The notes beneath the pieces are model-generated. The model was not told where the DNA came from. It ran no database searches and worked only from the letters and a program-made list of their open reading frames with translations. The translations under genes were made by a program, and so were the position numbers. Shown here in pieces: positions 1 through 7,346 of a stretch of DNA of 32,253 nt. The number at the start of each line of letters is the position of its first letter. The first letter of the stretch is position 1. Source of the DNA: Candidatus Omnitrophota bacterium (GTDB lineage: Bacteria > Omnitrophota > Gorgyraeia > JAHIPI01); the NCBI GenBank assembly GCA_016783745.1, contig JADHVZ010000023.1, positions 1 to 32,253 of the forward strand. Reading direction: 5' to 3'.

Positions 1-48
1 ATGGTATATACTCCTATTTAGTAAGACTAAAATGGAGGATTATCCAAA

Positions 49-1209
49 ATGAGAGATATAAAAAGGATCTTGGATATAAAGCTCCCAGAACGTCAATCCG
101 CGTTTCTGTGGGGGCCCAGGAAGACGGGTAAAACCTCATACTTGAAGAAGCATTTCCCCAACAGCCTGATTTATGATTTTCTAAAAACAGACCTCTTTAT
201 AGAGATGTCGAAGAATCCCGCTTTATTGAGAGAGCGGATACTATCAAAAGATAAGAACGTCCTGATGTATCCGGTCATACTTGACGAGGTGCAAAAGGTC
301 CCCCAGATTCTTGATGAAGTGCACTGGTTAATCGAAAACAAGGGATTGAGGTTTATCCTTTGTGGATCCAGCGCGAGAAAATTAAAAAGAGGACACGCTA
401 ATCTCTTAGGGGGAAGGGCGTGGCGCTATGAAATGTTTCCTCTCGTTACAGCCGAGCTCAAAAGGATAGATCTCCTGCATGTTTTAAATCATGGCATGAT
501 ACCCCTGCATTATTTGCAGGGCGATGGCTACAAAAGATCTTTAAAGGCCTATGTGCAGGACTATTTGAAAGAGGAGGTCTTTGCCGAGGGATTGACGCGG
601 AATATCCCTGCGTTCTCAAAGTTTTTTGACGCATTCGGTTATTCACACGGCGAGCTTACCAATTATTCCAACATTGCACGTGACTGCGGGGTAGATTCCA
701 AGACGGTTAAGGAATACTATCAAATCCTTGTAGACACATTGTTGGCAGTGAGGATCGACCCTTTCAAGAAGAGGCAATCGCGGCAGGTCATAACTAAGGC
801 GGCGAAATATTATCTGTTCGATGTAGGGATTGCCGGTTATCTGACAAAACGACATCTGGAGGAAGAGAAGGGCGAAGGATTCGGCAAAGCGTTCGAGCAT
901 TTTTTGCTGCTGGAGATAGTAGCCTACCGGTCTTATCATGAGCGGGACTTCGAAGTTAATTTCTGGAGGACAAAGACAGGGCTTGAAGTAGATTTTGTGC
1001 TCGGGGGAGGAAAGATCGCCATAGAGATAAAAGGGGCAAACCGTGTGGATAAAAGGGATATGACAGGGCTAATTGCTTTTATGGAAGGGCATTCTCCGAA
1101 AAGAAGTATTATTGTTTGCAATGAACGGGAAAAAAGACTTCATGGTAAAATAGAGATACTGCCATGGGATAATTTTATATATGAACTATGGCAAGGGAAT
1201 ATCTTGTAA
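49..1209 (+). CDS. AAA ATPase with C-terminal DUF4143 / nuclease-like domain
   Basis: 386-residue protein of the widespread family of P-loop ATPases that carry a DUF4143 domain. Seen: Walker A GPRKTGKT at residues 22-29, a Walker B-like run ending VILDEVQ near residue 80, a sensor-like stretch FILCGSSARK, and near the C terminus EVDFVLGGG followed by IAIEIKG, which resembles a PD-(D/E)XK nuclease fold signature. The start is supported by GGAGG ten bases upstream of the ATG. The physiological role of the family is not established; many members are scattered singletons in uncultured genomes and may be mobile or defence or toxin-like genes. A second, diverged member lies at 5582-6796 on the other strand. 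Its upstream gene is outside the window, so no operon can be assigned. Family assignment is confident, function is not. Confidence 0.88.
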   Translation: MRDIKRILDIKLPERQSAFLWGPRKTGKTSYLKKHFPNSLIYDFLKTDLFIEMSKNPALLRERILSKDKNVLMYPVILDEVQKVPQILDEVHWLIENKGLRFILCGSSARKLKRGHANLLGGRAWRYEMFPLVTAELKRIDLLHVLNHGMIPLHYLQGDGYKRSLKAYVQDYLKEEVFAEGLTRNIPAFSKFFDAFGYSHGELTNYSNIARDCGVDSKTVKEYYQILVDTLLAVRIDPFKKRQSRQVITKAAKYYLFDVGIAGYLTKRHLEEEKGEGFGKAFEHFLLLEIVAYRSYHERDFEVNFWRTKTGLEVDFVLGGGKIAIEIKGANRVDKRDMTGLIAFMEGHSPKRSIIVCNEREKRLHGKIEILPWDNFIYELWQGNIL

Positions 1210-1381
1210 GAGATCCTGCTATCGGCATTGAGTAGCGCGGGGAGCCGGAGAAAAAGAAGGGTTTCATCAAAATGTTCGTTAAAGGCATAGAGTAGTCCAT
1301 TCTTCCCGCGAACAAGCCAAAATTACGCTTTACATAGAGCCATTATCTGATATAATGGCGGGAGCTAAAACGTGCAACTAA
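1210..1381. other. Gap between ATPase and TnpB element; possible short gene remnant
   Basis: No gene is visible. Around 1227-1293 a plus-strand frame reads GEPEKKKGFIKMFVKGIE before TAG, and the same frame has another GIE-stop just before it. It looks like the tail of a lost small gene with a repeated end, but it is too short to identify. A promoter follows at 1329-1356. Confidence 0.35.
1329..1356 (+). promoter_or_regulatory. Sigma70-like promoter, probable original glmS promoter
   Basis: TTTACA at 1329-1334, a 16-base spacer and a perfect TATAAT at 1351-1356. Transcription would begin near 1363 and run into the TnpB element and then glmS. If the TnpB element is removed, this promoter lies about 100 bases before glmS, so it is the likely ancestral glmS promoter. 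That link is inference. Confidence 0.55.
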
Positions 1382-1398
1382 GGGGACAGACACTTTTT
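1382..1398 (+). repeat. Left arm of GGGGACAGACAC repeat
   Basis: GGGGACAGACACTTTTT. Its reverse complement, with one base missing, occurs at 2853-2868 on the far side of the TnpB element. Together they would form a 16-pair stem. Similar GGGGAC...GTCCCC pairs recur in this window at 22638-22669, so this is probably a genome-wide palindromic repeat. Confidence 0.7.
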
Positions 1399-1440
1399 AT
1401 CATAAGGCGCCGTAAAACCCCTGGCTTTAGCCATGGGGAT

Positions 1441-1490
1441 ATAAGACCCCTCCTTTAAAGGAATTAGGAGGGTCTATCCCTGTGGATAAG
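1441..1490 (-). repeat. Inverted copy of tnpB 3' segment (left copy)
   Basis: The reverse complement of these 50 bases matches 2641-2690, inside the 3' part of tnpB, at 48 of 50 positions. Each copy is also an imperfect palindrome (GACCCCTCCT...AGGAGGGTC), but the asymmetric middle shows that the two copies are inverted relative to each other. Confidence 0.85.
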
Positions 1491-1528
1491 GCGCTTGGCA
1501 CGAAGTGCCAACAATTAGAGTTTGAACT

Positions 1529-2788
1529 ATGACAATCAAAAAGAGCTTCAAATACAGACTCAGATTAACTAAAGAACAGGAGTCCCTCTGCAACCAGACA
1601 GCAGGCTCATGCCGCTATGTGTGGAACAGGGCCTTAGCCCTGAAGAAGGAGCTCTGGGAGAAGAAGAAAGAGAATCTATCTTGTTTTGACTTAAATAACC
1701 TGCTTGCAGAATGGAAGAAAGAGCTTGAATGGCTATCTACTTCACCTTCTCAGTCTCTCCAACAGGTGAATAAGGACCTAGATCAAGCCTTTAAGAACTT
1801 CTTCCGAGGAAGGGGCTATCCTAAGTTCAAAAAGAAAGGAATCCATGACTCATTCAGACTCCCACAAGGAGTAACGCTACTAAATCAGCTATCAAAGAAA
1901 GCAGGCCAGGTACAACTTCCCAAACTAGACATAGTCCGCTTCACTAAGACAAGAGAGATTAATGGAACAATAAAGCATGTAACCATATCAAAGACTTGTA
2001 AAAACTGGTATATCTCATTTAACTGTGTAGTAGATATCCCCAAACCTAAGGAAATACCCCAATCTCACATAGGAATAGACAGAGGCATAAAGACATTTGC
2101 CCAATGTTCAAATAGGGAAGCTATACCTACAATATCACCACTAAAGAAGAACCTAAAAAGACTTGCTAAACTACAGAGAGAGCTTTCAAGAAAGAAGAAG
2201 TTCTCCTCAAACTGGAGAAAAACCAAACAAAAGATACAGAAACTCCACAACCATATAGCAAATCTAAGAAGTGACTTTCTACACAAGGCCTCCACACAAT
2301 TAACTAAGAGCCACAGCTTAATTGTAATGGAAGACCTGAAGACAAAGGATATGGCTAAATCAGCCAAAGGAACCAAGGAGAACCCCGGAACAAATGTAAA
2401 GGCCAAATCAAGCCTAAATCGTTCCATCCTTGACCAGGGTTGGTATGCATTCCAGAACTACCTCTCCTATAAACTCAATTGGAGAGGCGGTAGACTAATA
2501 CTTGTATCTCCAAGGAATACAAGCATAGAATGTAGAATTTGCCACTATATCTCAAAAGAGAACAGGATAAGCCAGGAAGTATTTCAGTGCCAGAGCTGCG
2601 GACATACAGAAAACGCAGACCTGCACGCAAGTATAAACATCTTATCCAGAGGGATAGACCCTCCTAATTCCTTTAAAGGAGGGGTCTTAGCCGCGGGACA
2701 CGCGGTCATAGCCTGTGGAGTGGAGGCATTAGCTTCCACAGCGAAGCAGGAACTCCTGATACGAAAGTCCCGAAGCTTCGGGATATAA
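1529..2788 (+). CDS. tnpB: RNA-guided endonuclease TnpB (IS200/IS605 family)
   Basis: 419-residue TnpB, the family ancestral to Cas12: an omega-RNA-guided DNA endonuclease that helps the element persist at donor sites. Seen: the N-terminal helix-turn-helix-like start, YRLRLTKEQ; RuvC-I aspartate D184 in IGIDRGIKT; RuvC-II glutamate E269 in IVMEDL; a zinc finger C335-x2-C338 ... C354-x2-C357; RuvC-III aspartate D364 in NADLHASINIL. All catalytic residues are present and the frame is intact, so it may be active. No strong ribosome site precedes the ATG. AT-rich codon use differs from the neighbouring glmS, which fits horizontal transfer. The 3' end overlaps the segment that is duplicated in inverted form upstream. 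Confidence 0.93.
   Translation: MTIKKSFKYRLRLTKEQESLCNQTAGSCRYVWNRALALKKELWEKKKENLSCFDLNNLLAEWKKELEWLSTSPSQSLQQVNKDLDQAFKNFFRGRGYPKFKKKGIHDSFRLPQGVTLLNQLSKKAGQVQLPKLDIVRFTKTREINGTIKHVTISKTCKNWYISFNCVVDIPKPKEIPQSHIGIDRGIKTFAQCSNREAIPTISPLKKNLKRLAKLQRELSRKKKFSSNWRKTKQKIQKLHNHIANLRSDFLHKASTQLTKSHSLIVMEDLKTKDMAKSAKGTKENPGTNVKAKSSLNRSILDQGWYAFQNYLSYKLNWRGGRLILVSPRNTSIECRICHYISKENRISQEVFQCQSCGHTENADLHASINILSRGIDPPNSFKGGVLAAGHAVIACGVEALASTAKQELLIRKSRSFGI
2641..2690 (+). repeat. Inverted repeat partner of 1441-1490 inside tnpB
   Basis: It lies just after the RuvC-III motif, in the part of the gene that in related elements is also transcribed as the omega RNA scaffold. It pairs with 1441-1490 at 48 of 50 positions. 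Confidence 0.85.
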
Positions 2789-2852
2789 GTTGGAGAATCC
2801 CCTAGCTTTAGCTATGGGGAGATGTCAACAGTGTTGTCTGTTTCTACTCTGT

Positions 2853-2868
2853 AAAAAGTGTCTGCCCC
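2853..2868 (-). repeat. Right arm of GGGGACAGACAC repeat, followed by T-run
   Basis: AAAAAGTGTCTGCCCC, complementary to 1382-1398 with one base missing, followed at once by seven T. Arm, loop and T-run without the TnpB element would have the form of an intrinsic terminator in the glmS leader. Confidence 0.7.
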
Positions 2869-2887
2869 TTTTTTTCAAGGATAAGCC

Positions 2888-4789
2888 ATGTGCGGGATAA
2901 TAGGATACATTGGAGACAGGGAAGCTACGGAGGTCATAATCGACGGCCTTACTCGCCTTGAATACAGGGGCTATGACTCCGCTGGCATCGCTGTCCTCAA
3001 CGACAGCGGCATCGAGATCAGAAAAAGGCCGGGTAAACTCAAAATCTTAAAAGCGGACCTGAAAAAGATGCCCTTAAGCGGCCACATAGGCCTTGGCCAC
3101 ACCCGCTGGGCCACGCACGGATTGCCAAATGAGCCGAATGCCCATCCCCATACAGACTGCAAGAAAAAACTCGCCCTTGTGCATAACGGCATCATCGAAA
3201 ATTACCAGCAGTTAAAAGACAACCTTATCAAAGAAGGCCACAGGTTCAAGTCCTACACTGACACCGAGGTCATAGCGCACCTTGTAGAAAAACATTATGA
3301 CGGAAACCTGGAAGAAGCCGTGAGGCGCGCCGTAAAAGAACTGCGGGGCGCATACGCGATAGTCGTGCTTCATAAGGATGAGCCGGACAAAATGGTAGCG
3401 GCGCGATGCGAGAGTCCTCTTATAGTCGGGATCGGAAAGTCAGAGAATTTTCTGGCAAGCGATATCCCCGCGGTTCTCAAATATACCAATAAGGTGATCT
3501 TTATGGATAATCTTGAGATAGCCTCTATCACTAAAGATTCCGTGAAGATCATGGATTATAATAAAAGGCCCGTCAAAAAGAAAATATCCGAAGTCAAATG
3601 GGATGTCACGCAGGCTGAAAAAGGCGGGTTTAAACATTTTATGCTCAAAGAGATCCACGAACAGCCGAAGGTCATATCCGGCATATTAACCGCCAGGACG
3701 CGCGGAAGCAATATCCGCTTTGAGGAACTAAAAATCAAAGACAGCGCGCTAAAGCGGATCAAAAAGATCGCTATAGTGGCGTGCGGAACAGCCTATCACG
3801 CGGGGCTAAGCGGTAAATACATGACAGAGTGGCTCGCCCACGTTCCGGTGCTCGTCGACACCTCAAGCGAATTCAGATATAGAAGCCCTATAATCGATAA
3901 AAATACACTTGTCATAGTCATATCCCAATCCGGCGAGACAGCCGATACGCTGGCGGCCCTGAGGGAAGCCAGAAAAAAAGGCGCGAAGGTGCTGGGCATA
4001 GTCAATGTGCTGGGCAGTTCTATCGCGCGCGAGGCCGACGGTGTAATATATACTTATGCGGGGCCGGAAATAGCGGTTGCCTCTACTAAGGCTTACACTG
4101 CGCAGCTTGCCACTCTTTATCTATTCAGTTTATATCTTGCCGGGCTCAGAGGGCAGAGGCCAAAGGCAAAGATCAGGGCGTATCTAAATGAACTCCGGAG
4201 AGTGCCGGAGCTTATAGAAAAAATACTTAAGCGCTATGGCATGGAAAGATCCGATATGATACAGAAGGCCCATGAATTTAACCGCGAATACCACAGACGT
4301 CTTAAACTGTACTATAAGGGTGACCCGGAAGGTAAAAGGCGCGCGCCTAACTGCTGCTTTCTGTTTTTAGGCAGAAATGTGAATTACCCGAGCGCGCTTG
4401 AAGGCGCCCTGAAGCTCAAAGAGATATCCTATATAAGCTCGGAAGGCTATCCTGCCGGTGAGATGAAACATGGGCCCATTGCGCTCATAGATGAAAACCC
4501 CTGGGTAGTGTGCATCGTGCCTGATTCAGACCTGCACGAGAAGATGATATCCAACATCATGGAGATACTGGCCCGCAGAGGGATAGTAGCCGCGATAGCG
4601 ACAGAAGGGGACGAGAAGCTGAGGAAAATAGGGGTCGATTATATCATGGAAATTCCTTACATAGAGCAGACACTTACCCCGTTTTTAGTGGCGATACCAT
4701 TACAACTGCTCGCCTACTATGTGGCGCGCGAATTCGGCGAAGAGATCGATCAGCCCAGGAATTTAGCGAAGTCGGTTACAGTTGAATAA
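2888..4789 (+). CDS. glmS: Glutamine--fructose-6-phosphate aminotransferase (isomerizing)
   Basis: 633 residues. It makes glucosamine-6-phosphate from fructose-6-phosphate and glutamine, the first step to UDP-GlcNAc for peptidoglycan and surface sugars. Seen: N-terminal nucleophile C2 in MCGIIGYIG, the class II amidotransferase signature LEYRGYDSAG, GHTRWATHG, then two SIS domains (VACGTAYHAG; ISQSGETADT), GEMKHGPIALID, and the family's C-terminal LAKSVTVE. It is longer than the usual ~610 because of an extra charged stretch at about residues 455-490 just before the FLGRN strand of the second SIS domain. No glmS ribozyme is apparent upstream. The gene lies 60 bases after the TnpB element's right end, so its leader has been changed by that insertion. 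Confidence 0.97.
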   Translation: MCGIIGYIGDREATEVIIDGLTRLEYRGYDSAGIAVLNDSGIEIRKRPGKLKILKADLKKMPLSGHIGLGHTRWATHGLPNEPNAHPHTDCKKKLALVHNGIIENYQQLKDNLIKEGHRFKSYTDTEVIAHLVEKHYDGNLEEAVRRAVKELRGAYAIVVLHKDEPDKMVAARCESPLIVGIGKSENFLASDIPAVLKYTNKVIFMDNLEIASITKDSVKIMDYNKRPVKKKISEVKWDVTQAEKGGFKHFMLKEIHEQPKVISGILTARTRGSNIRFEELKIKDSALKRIKKIAIVACGTAYHAGLSGKYMTEWLAHVPVLVDTSSEFRYRSPIIDKNTLVIVISQSGETADTLAALREARKKGAKVLGIVNVLGSSIAREADGVIYTYAGPEIAVASTKAYTAQLATLYLFSLYLAGLRGQRPKAKIRAYLNELRRVPELIEKILKRYGMERSDMIQKAHEFNREYHRRLKLYYKGDPEGKRRAPNCCFLFLGRNVNYPSALEGALKLKEISYISSEGYPAGEMKHGPIALIDENPWVVCIVPDSDLHEKMISNIMEILARRGIVAAIATEGDEKLRKIGVDYIMEIPYIEQTLTPFLVAIPLQLLAYYVAREFGEEIDQPRNLAKSVTVE

Positions 4790-4792
4790 ATA

Positions 4793-4880
4793 GTCTATCG
4801 TTTATCGTTGATCGTTAATAGTATATCGCAAGAGACGGGATTTTTACGATTGACGATAGACGAATAACGATAAACGAGTA
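4793..4880. repeat. Heptamer-built inverted repeat (ATCGTTT type)
   Basis: The left arm is made of near-repeats of ATCGTTT/ATCGTTG/ATCGTTA and the right arm of their complements (AACGATAAACGA), separated by about 20 bases. It fills the whole glmS-rsmI gap. It is related to the elements at about 11660-11793 and 12611-12804. Confidence 0.7.
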
Positions 4881-4888
4881 TCGGCACC

Positions 4889-5563
4889 ATGCCAGGCAAA
4901 CTATATATCGTATCCACCCCGATCGGTAATCTCAAAGACATCACCCTGCGGGCTATCGAGACCTTGAAGCAGGCCGATCTTATAGCTGCTGAAGATACCC
5001 GCCACACGAAGATCCTTACCTCCCATCACGGCATAAACACACCCATCACTAGTTATTTCGAATACAATAAGGTCAGGAAGGCAGACCACCTTATCCGCCT
5101 ATTAAAGGAAGGTAAGAGCGTAGCGCTTGTCTCTGATGCAGGAACACCCGGCATTTCTGATCCGGGGTTCGTTATCATAAAAAAGGCGCTTGAAGAGAAT
5201 ATCGATATATGCCCCATCCCGGGCCCGACGGGATTCTTAACCGCGCTTAGCGTATCCGGCCTCCCGACGAACAAGTTTGTATTCGAGGGGTTCCTTTCCA
5301 ATAAATCCTCGCAGAGAAGAAAGCGCCTGAAAGAGCTTTCCATGGAAGAGAGAACCGTCATCATCTATGAGTCCCCCCACAGGCTCCTTAAAACCCTCCA
5401 AGATATGCTCGATGTTCTGGGCGATATCCGTATCGTATGCGCCCGCGAGCTCACCAAAAAATTCGAAGAAGTCCGCCGCGAAAAGGTAAGCGAATCCATA
5501 GAGCACTTCTCAAATACCAAGATATTAGGCGAATTCATCCTCCTCTTTCACTCCTCGCTTTAA
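4889..5563 (+). CDS. rsmI: 16S rRNA (cytidine(1402)-2'-O)-methyltransferase
   Basis: 224 residues. RsmI uses S-adenosylmethionine to methylate the 2'-OH of C1402 in the ribosomal P site. Seen: N-terminal LYIVSTPIGNLKDIT, AAEDTRHT, SDAGTPGISDPG, IPGPTGFLTALSVSGLPT, and VIIYESPHRL, all typical of the tetrapyrrole-methylase-like fold. It ends at GEFILLF plus four residues, so it lacks the C-terminal extension of longer (~280 residue) homologues such as the E. coli protein. The last 75 bases have a diverged second copy at 6870-6944, beyond the ATPase gene; the present C terminus may therefore have been supplied by the insertion. No clear ribosome site is visible, because the upstream gap is a repeat. 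Confidence 0.94.
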   Translation: MPGKLYIVSTPIGNLKDITLRAIETLKQADLIAAEDTRHTKILTSHHGINTPITSYFEYNKVRKADHLIRLLKEGKSVALVSDAGTPGISDPGFVIIKKALEENIDICPIPGPTGFLTALSVSGLPTNKFVFEGFLSNKSSQRRKRLKELSMEERTVIIYESPHRLLKTLQDMLDVLGDIRIVCARELTKKFEEVRREKVSESIEHFSNTKILGEFILLFHSSL

Positions 5564-5583
5564 AAAGGCCGAGCGGCCTTTTT
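5562..5583. terminator. Bidirectional intrinsic terminator
   Basis: AAAAAGGCC-GAGC-GGCCTTTTT, a nine-pair stem with a four-base loop and A and T tracts on the two sides. It can end rsmI transcripts on the plus strand and the ATPase transcript on the minus strand. It overlaps both stop codons. Confidence 0.9.
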
Positions 5584-6796
5584 AAGCCAAAAATCGGGAG
5601 GCCGAGATTCTATAGGCGTTTTTCTTTTGCAACATGCAAATATTTTTTTCTCTACACAACTGCACGAGAGGAATATTATTAAGGACTTCCTGAACTTCAA
5701 GATGATGTCTTTCGATGGAAACATCGGAATATTTAGCCTCTATTAAGAGCCACGGCTTTTCATTTTTTGCAATAAGAAAATCGGTTTCCTCTTTTTGTTT
5801 GTTCCGAATATAGAATAGGGAATATCTTTCTCCGGTTGCGTCCATCCATAAATTCAGCATTGTTATTAATTCTACCGCAACGTAATTCTCAAATCTTTTT
5901 CCCGCGTCTTTTACGCGGGTCCAATCATAAAGATAGCATTTAGGAGCTTTTAATAACGAACGTTTAATATTTTTTGAATATGGATATATTCTAAAAGAGA
6001 GATAAAAATCTTCCAATCTTTTCAGGTAATTTTTTATAGTCGGAGAACTTAGTTCAAGATGCGATGCAATGGATGATACGGAGATGGGGTTTCCGACCAT
6101 CTCGGGCAATAACTTGTAGAGATCATAGAGATATTCCTTATCGATGATTCTTGTTAAGGCGCCTATGTCTTCTTTTATAACCGTATCCAAATAATCCTGC
6201 GCCCATTTTGAATGAAACGCTTTTGATTGTTTTATGAGCGGCTCGGGAAAACCGCTGTATTCCAACAGGAGAGACAACTCATTTTCAGCACAAACTACGG
6301 AATCTATTTTTCGCCCTACAAATTCCTCCGCTCTTTGCGGTATAACGAGAGAAGTAAAATTCTTATTTACCAACTCAGCAAGCGATAGGGGAAAAAGATG
6401 AAATGTAAAGTATCGCCCGGATAGACTGTCCCCTGCGCGTCTTGATATGTCAAATTTGGCGGAACCGGTTATTATAAAATGGTATTTCTCAAAAGAACTG
6501 TCAAAAATACCTTTTATTATGTTTTTCCATCTCGGCATTTTGTGTATTTCATCGAAACATATCCATGCCTTTTTTGAAGAGGGAGCCGTATTCGCGGTAA
6601 AAAATAGCTCATTCTCTTTGTATTTATTGCGGACAGAACGCAGGTCCCAAAGATAGTAAAAGCTTTCACAATTTTCCTGCTTTAATTTTAACCTGGCAAG
6701 AGTAGTCTTACCCGATTGCCTGGGGCCCGTTATAAACCTCATTTGACGACCCCATTCCCGAGAAAAGGCTATTTTATATAGCGCCCTTTTTATCAT
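5582..6796 (-). CDS. AAA ATPase with DUF4143 domain (second copy of family)
   Basis: 404 residues on the minus strand. Seen: Walker A GPRQSGKT at residues 24-31, Walker B WICFDEIH, FIITGSAKFD as a sensor-like motif, a middle winged-helix-like region (SIASHLELSSPTIKNYLKRLED), and a C-terminal ETDFLIA...LLIEAKYS nuclease-like signature. It is the same family as the protein at 49-1209 but clearly diverged. The gene is a single-gene unit with its own promoter, operator-like repeats and terminator, and is flanked by two copies of the rsmI 3' end, which suggests acquisition by recombination into rsmI. The predicted start lies 8 bases after the -10 box, so the mRNA would be leaderless or nearly so; ATG at codon 19 is an alternative start. 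Confidence 0.88.
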   Translation of the reverse strand: MIKRALYKIAFSREWGRQMRFITGPRQSGKTTLARLKLKQENCESFYYLWDLRSVRNKYKENELFFTANTAPSSKKAWICFDEIHKMPRWKNIIKGIFDSSFEKYHFIITGSAKFDISRRAGDSLSGRYFTFHLFPLSLAELVNKNFTSLVIPQRAEEFVGRKIDSVVCAENELSLLLEYSGFPEPLIKQSKAFHSKWAQDYLDTVIKEDIGALTRIIDKEYLYDLYKLLPEMVGNPISVSSIASHLELSSPTIKNYLKRLEDFYLSFRIYPYSKNIKRSLLKAPKCYLYDWTRVKDAGKRFENYVAVELITMLNLWMDATGERYSLFYIRNKQKEETDFLIAKNEKPWLLIEAKYSDVSIERHHLEVQEVLNNIPLVQLCREKNICMLQKKNAYRISASRFLA

Positions 6797-6803
6797 ATAT
6801 AAT

Positions 6804-6832
6804 AGTATACACTATCTGTTTAAAATAGTCAA
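6804..6832 (-). promoter_or_regulatory. Promoter of the minus-strand ATPase, with AAAATAGT repeats
   Basis: On the minus strand: TTGACT (6832-6827), a 17-base spacer, TATACT (6809-6804). TTAAAATAGTCA occurs twice on the plus strand, at 6820-6831 and 6851-6862, and the first copy is part of a palindrome AAAATAG-TCAAA-CTATTTT (6822-6840) over the -35 box. This is a plausible operator for self-control or for a repressor. Confidence 0.8.
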
Positions 6833-6869
6833 ACTATTTTTAATATACGATTAAAATAGTCATAATAGA

Positions 6870-6944
6870 AACGAATCCATCCGCCACTTCTCAAAGACGA
6901 AAATCCTCGGCGAATTCATCCTCCTCTTTTACCCCCAAAGCTAA
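6870..6944 (+). pseudogene. Displaced 3' end of rsmI
   Basis: 25 codons including the stop. The translation gives ESIRHFSKTKILGEF and ends ILLFYPQS, identical at 17 of 24 residues to the present RsmI C terminus, with about 56 of 75 bases identical and most changes at third positions. The match begins at the CGAATCCAT shared by both copies. There is no start codon or 5' part, so this is a remnant. Confidence 0.85.
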
Positions 6945-6989
6945 AAGTGTACCAGTTACTCTTGTAAGCCTATGTGGCGCAAGGGGTTA

Positions 6990-7279
6990 GGAGCAGGTGA
7001 AACGGTCCCTTTGTTACAGTGACCGATAATGACGGCCTGACCGGTTCTACATCCTGTGTAGTTACAGTCACTTCAAGTGGTATGCTATTAGGCGATGTTA
7101 CGGGCAACGGGAATGTCTCAGCGTATGACGCGTCGTTAACGGCCCAGTATGCTATAGGCCTTATAAGTTTAGCGGCGGATGAAGTCTTGCGGGCAGACGT
7201 CACGCAAAATGACGACATCTCAGCCTATGACGCGTCCTTAATAGCGCAATACGCGATCGGCCTCATAAGTAGCTTTTAG
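6990..7279 (+). pseudogene. Decayed C-terminal fragment with PKD end and dockerin repeat pair
   Basis: The open part reads FVTVTDNDGLTGSTS, the last strands of a PKD-like domain, then a serine-rich linker, then two dockerin type I repeats: GDVTGNGNVSAYDASLTAQY and ADVTQNDDISAYDASLIAQY, ending in LISSF and a stop. Upstream the likely continuation (AGETV) is in another frame and a TGA lies in the PKD frame at 6998, so the gene is truncated and frameshifted. In intact proteins such a tail sits on secreted surface enzymes and binds cohesins. No cohesin gene is in view. A GTG at 7019 opens a reading frame but is not a convincing start. Confidence 0.75.
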
Positions 7280-7303
7280 TGGGGGTATTTCTGTAAATAG
7301 TAC

Positions 7304-7332
7304 TTGACAAAGTAGAAAGCGTGTGATAGCAT
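7304..7332 (+). promoter_or_regulatory. Promoter of the pyrimidine operon
   Basis: Perfect TTGACA at 7304-7309, a 17-base spacer, TAGCAT at 7327-7332. The predicted start near 7339 places the PyrR loop within the first 45 bases of the transcript. Confidence 0.8.
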
Positions 7333-7346
7333 AACAGCAACACACA

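Larger units (their letters stand above)
1403..2828 (+). mobile_element. TnpB-only IS200/IS605-type element (IS1341-like)
   Basis: The element contains tnpB but no TnpA tyrosine transposase, so it would need TnpA in trans. Both ends carry a subterminal imperfect hairpin of the same design: CCCC-TGGC-TTTA-GCCA-TGGGG near 1416-1438 and CCCC-TAGC-TTTA-GCTA-TGGGG near 2800-2819. The right end finishes in GATGTCAA at 2821-2828, similar in shape to known IS605-family right ends. Further stems are TTGGCAC/GTGCCAA (1495-1511) before tnpB and TCCCGAAGCTTCGGGA (2768-2783) at its end. The exact left boundary is uncertain; a TTTAT just before it at about 1396-1400 could be the target motif. The region from about 2640 to the right end is where an omega RNA would be expected. 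Confidence 0.72.

Noticed and set aside
1382-2868. GGGGACAGACAC arms as terminal inverted repeats of a DDE transposon carrying tnpB
   Set aside because: The gene between is TnpB, which moves with hairpin ends, and the same type of arm pair occurs before purF without any gene inside.
2829-2887. glmS ribozyme before glmS
   Set aside because: The space is too short and is filled by the TnpB element flank and the repeat arm; no ribozyme core seen.
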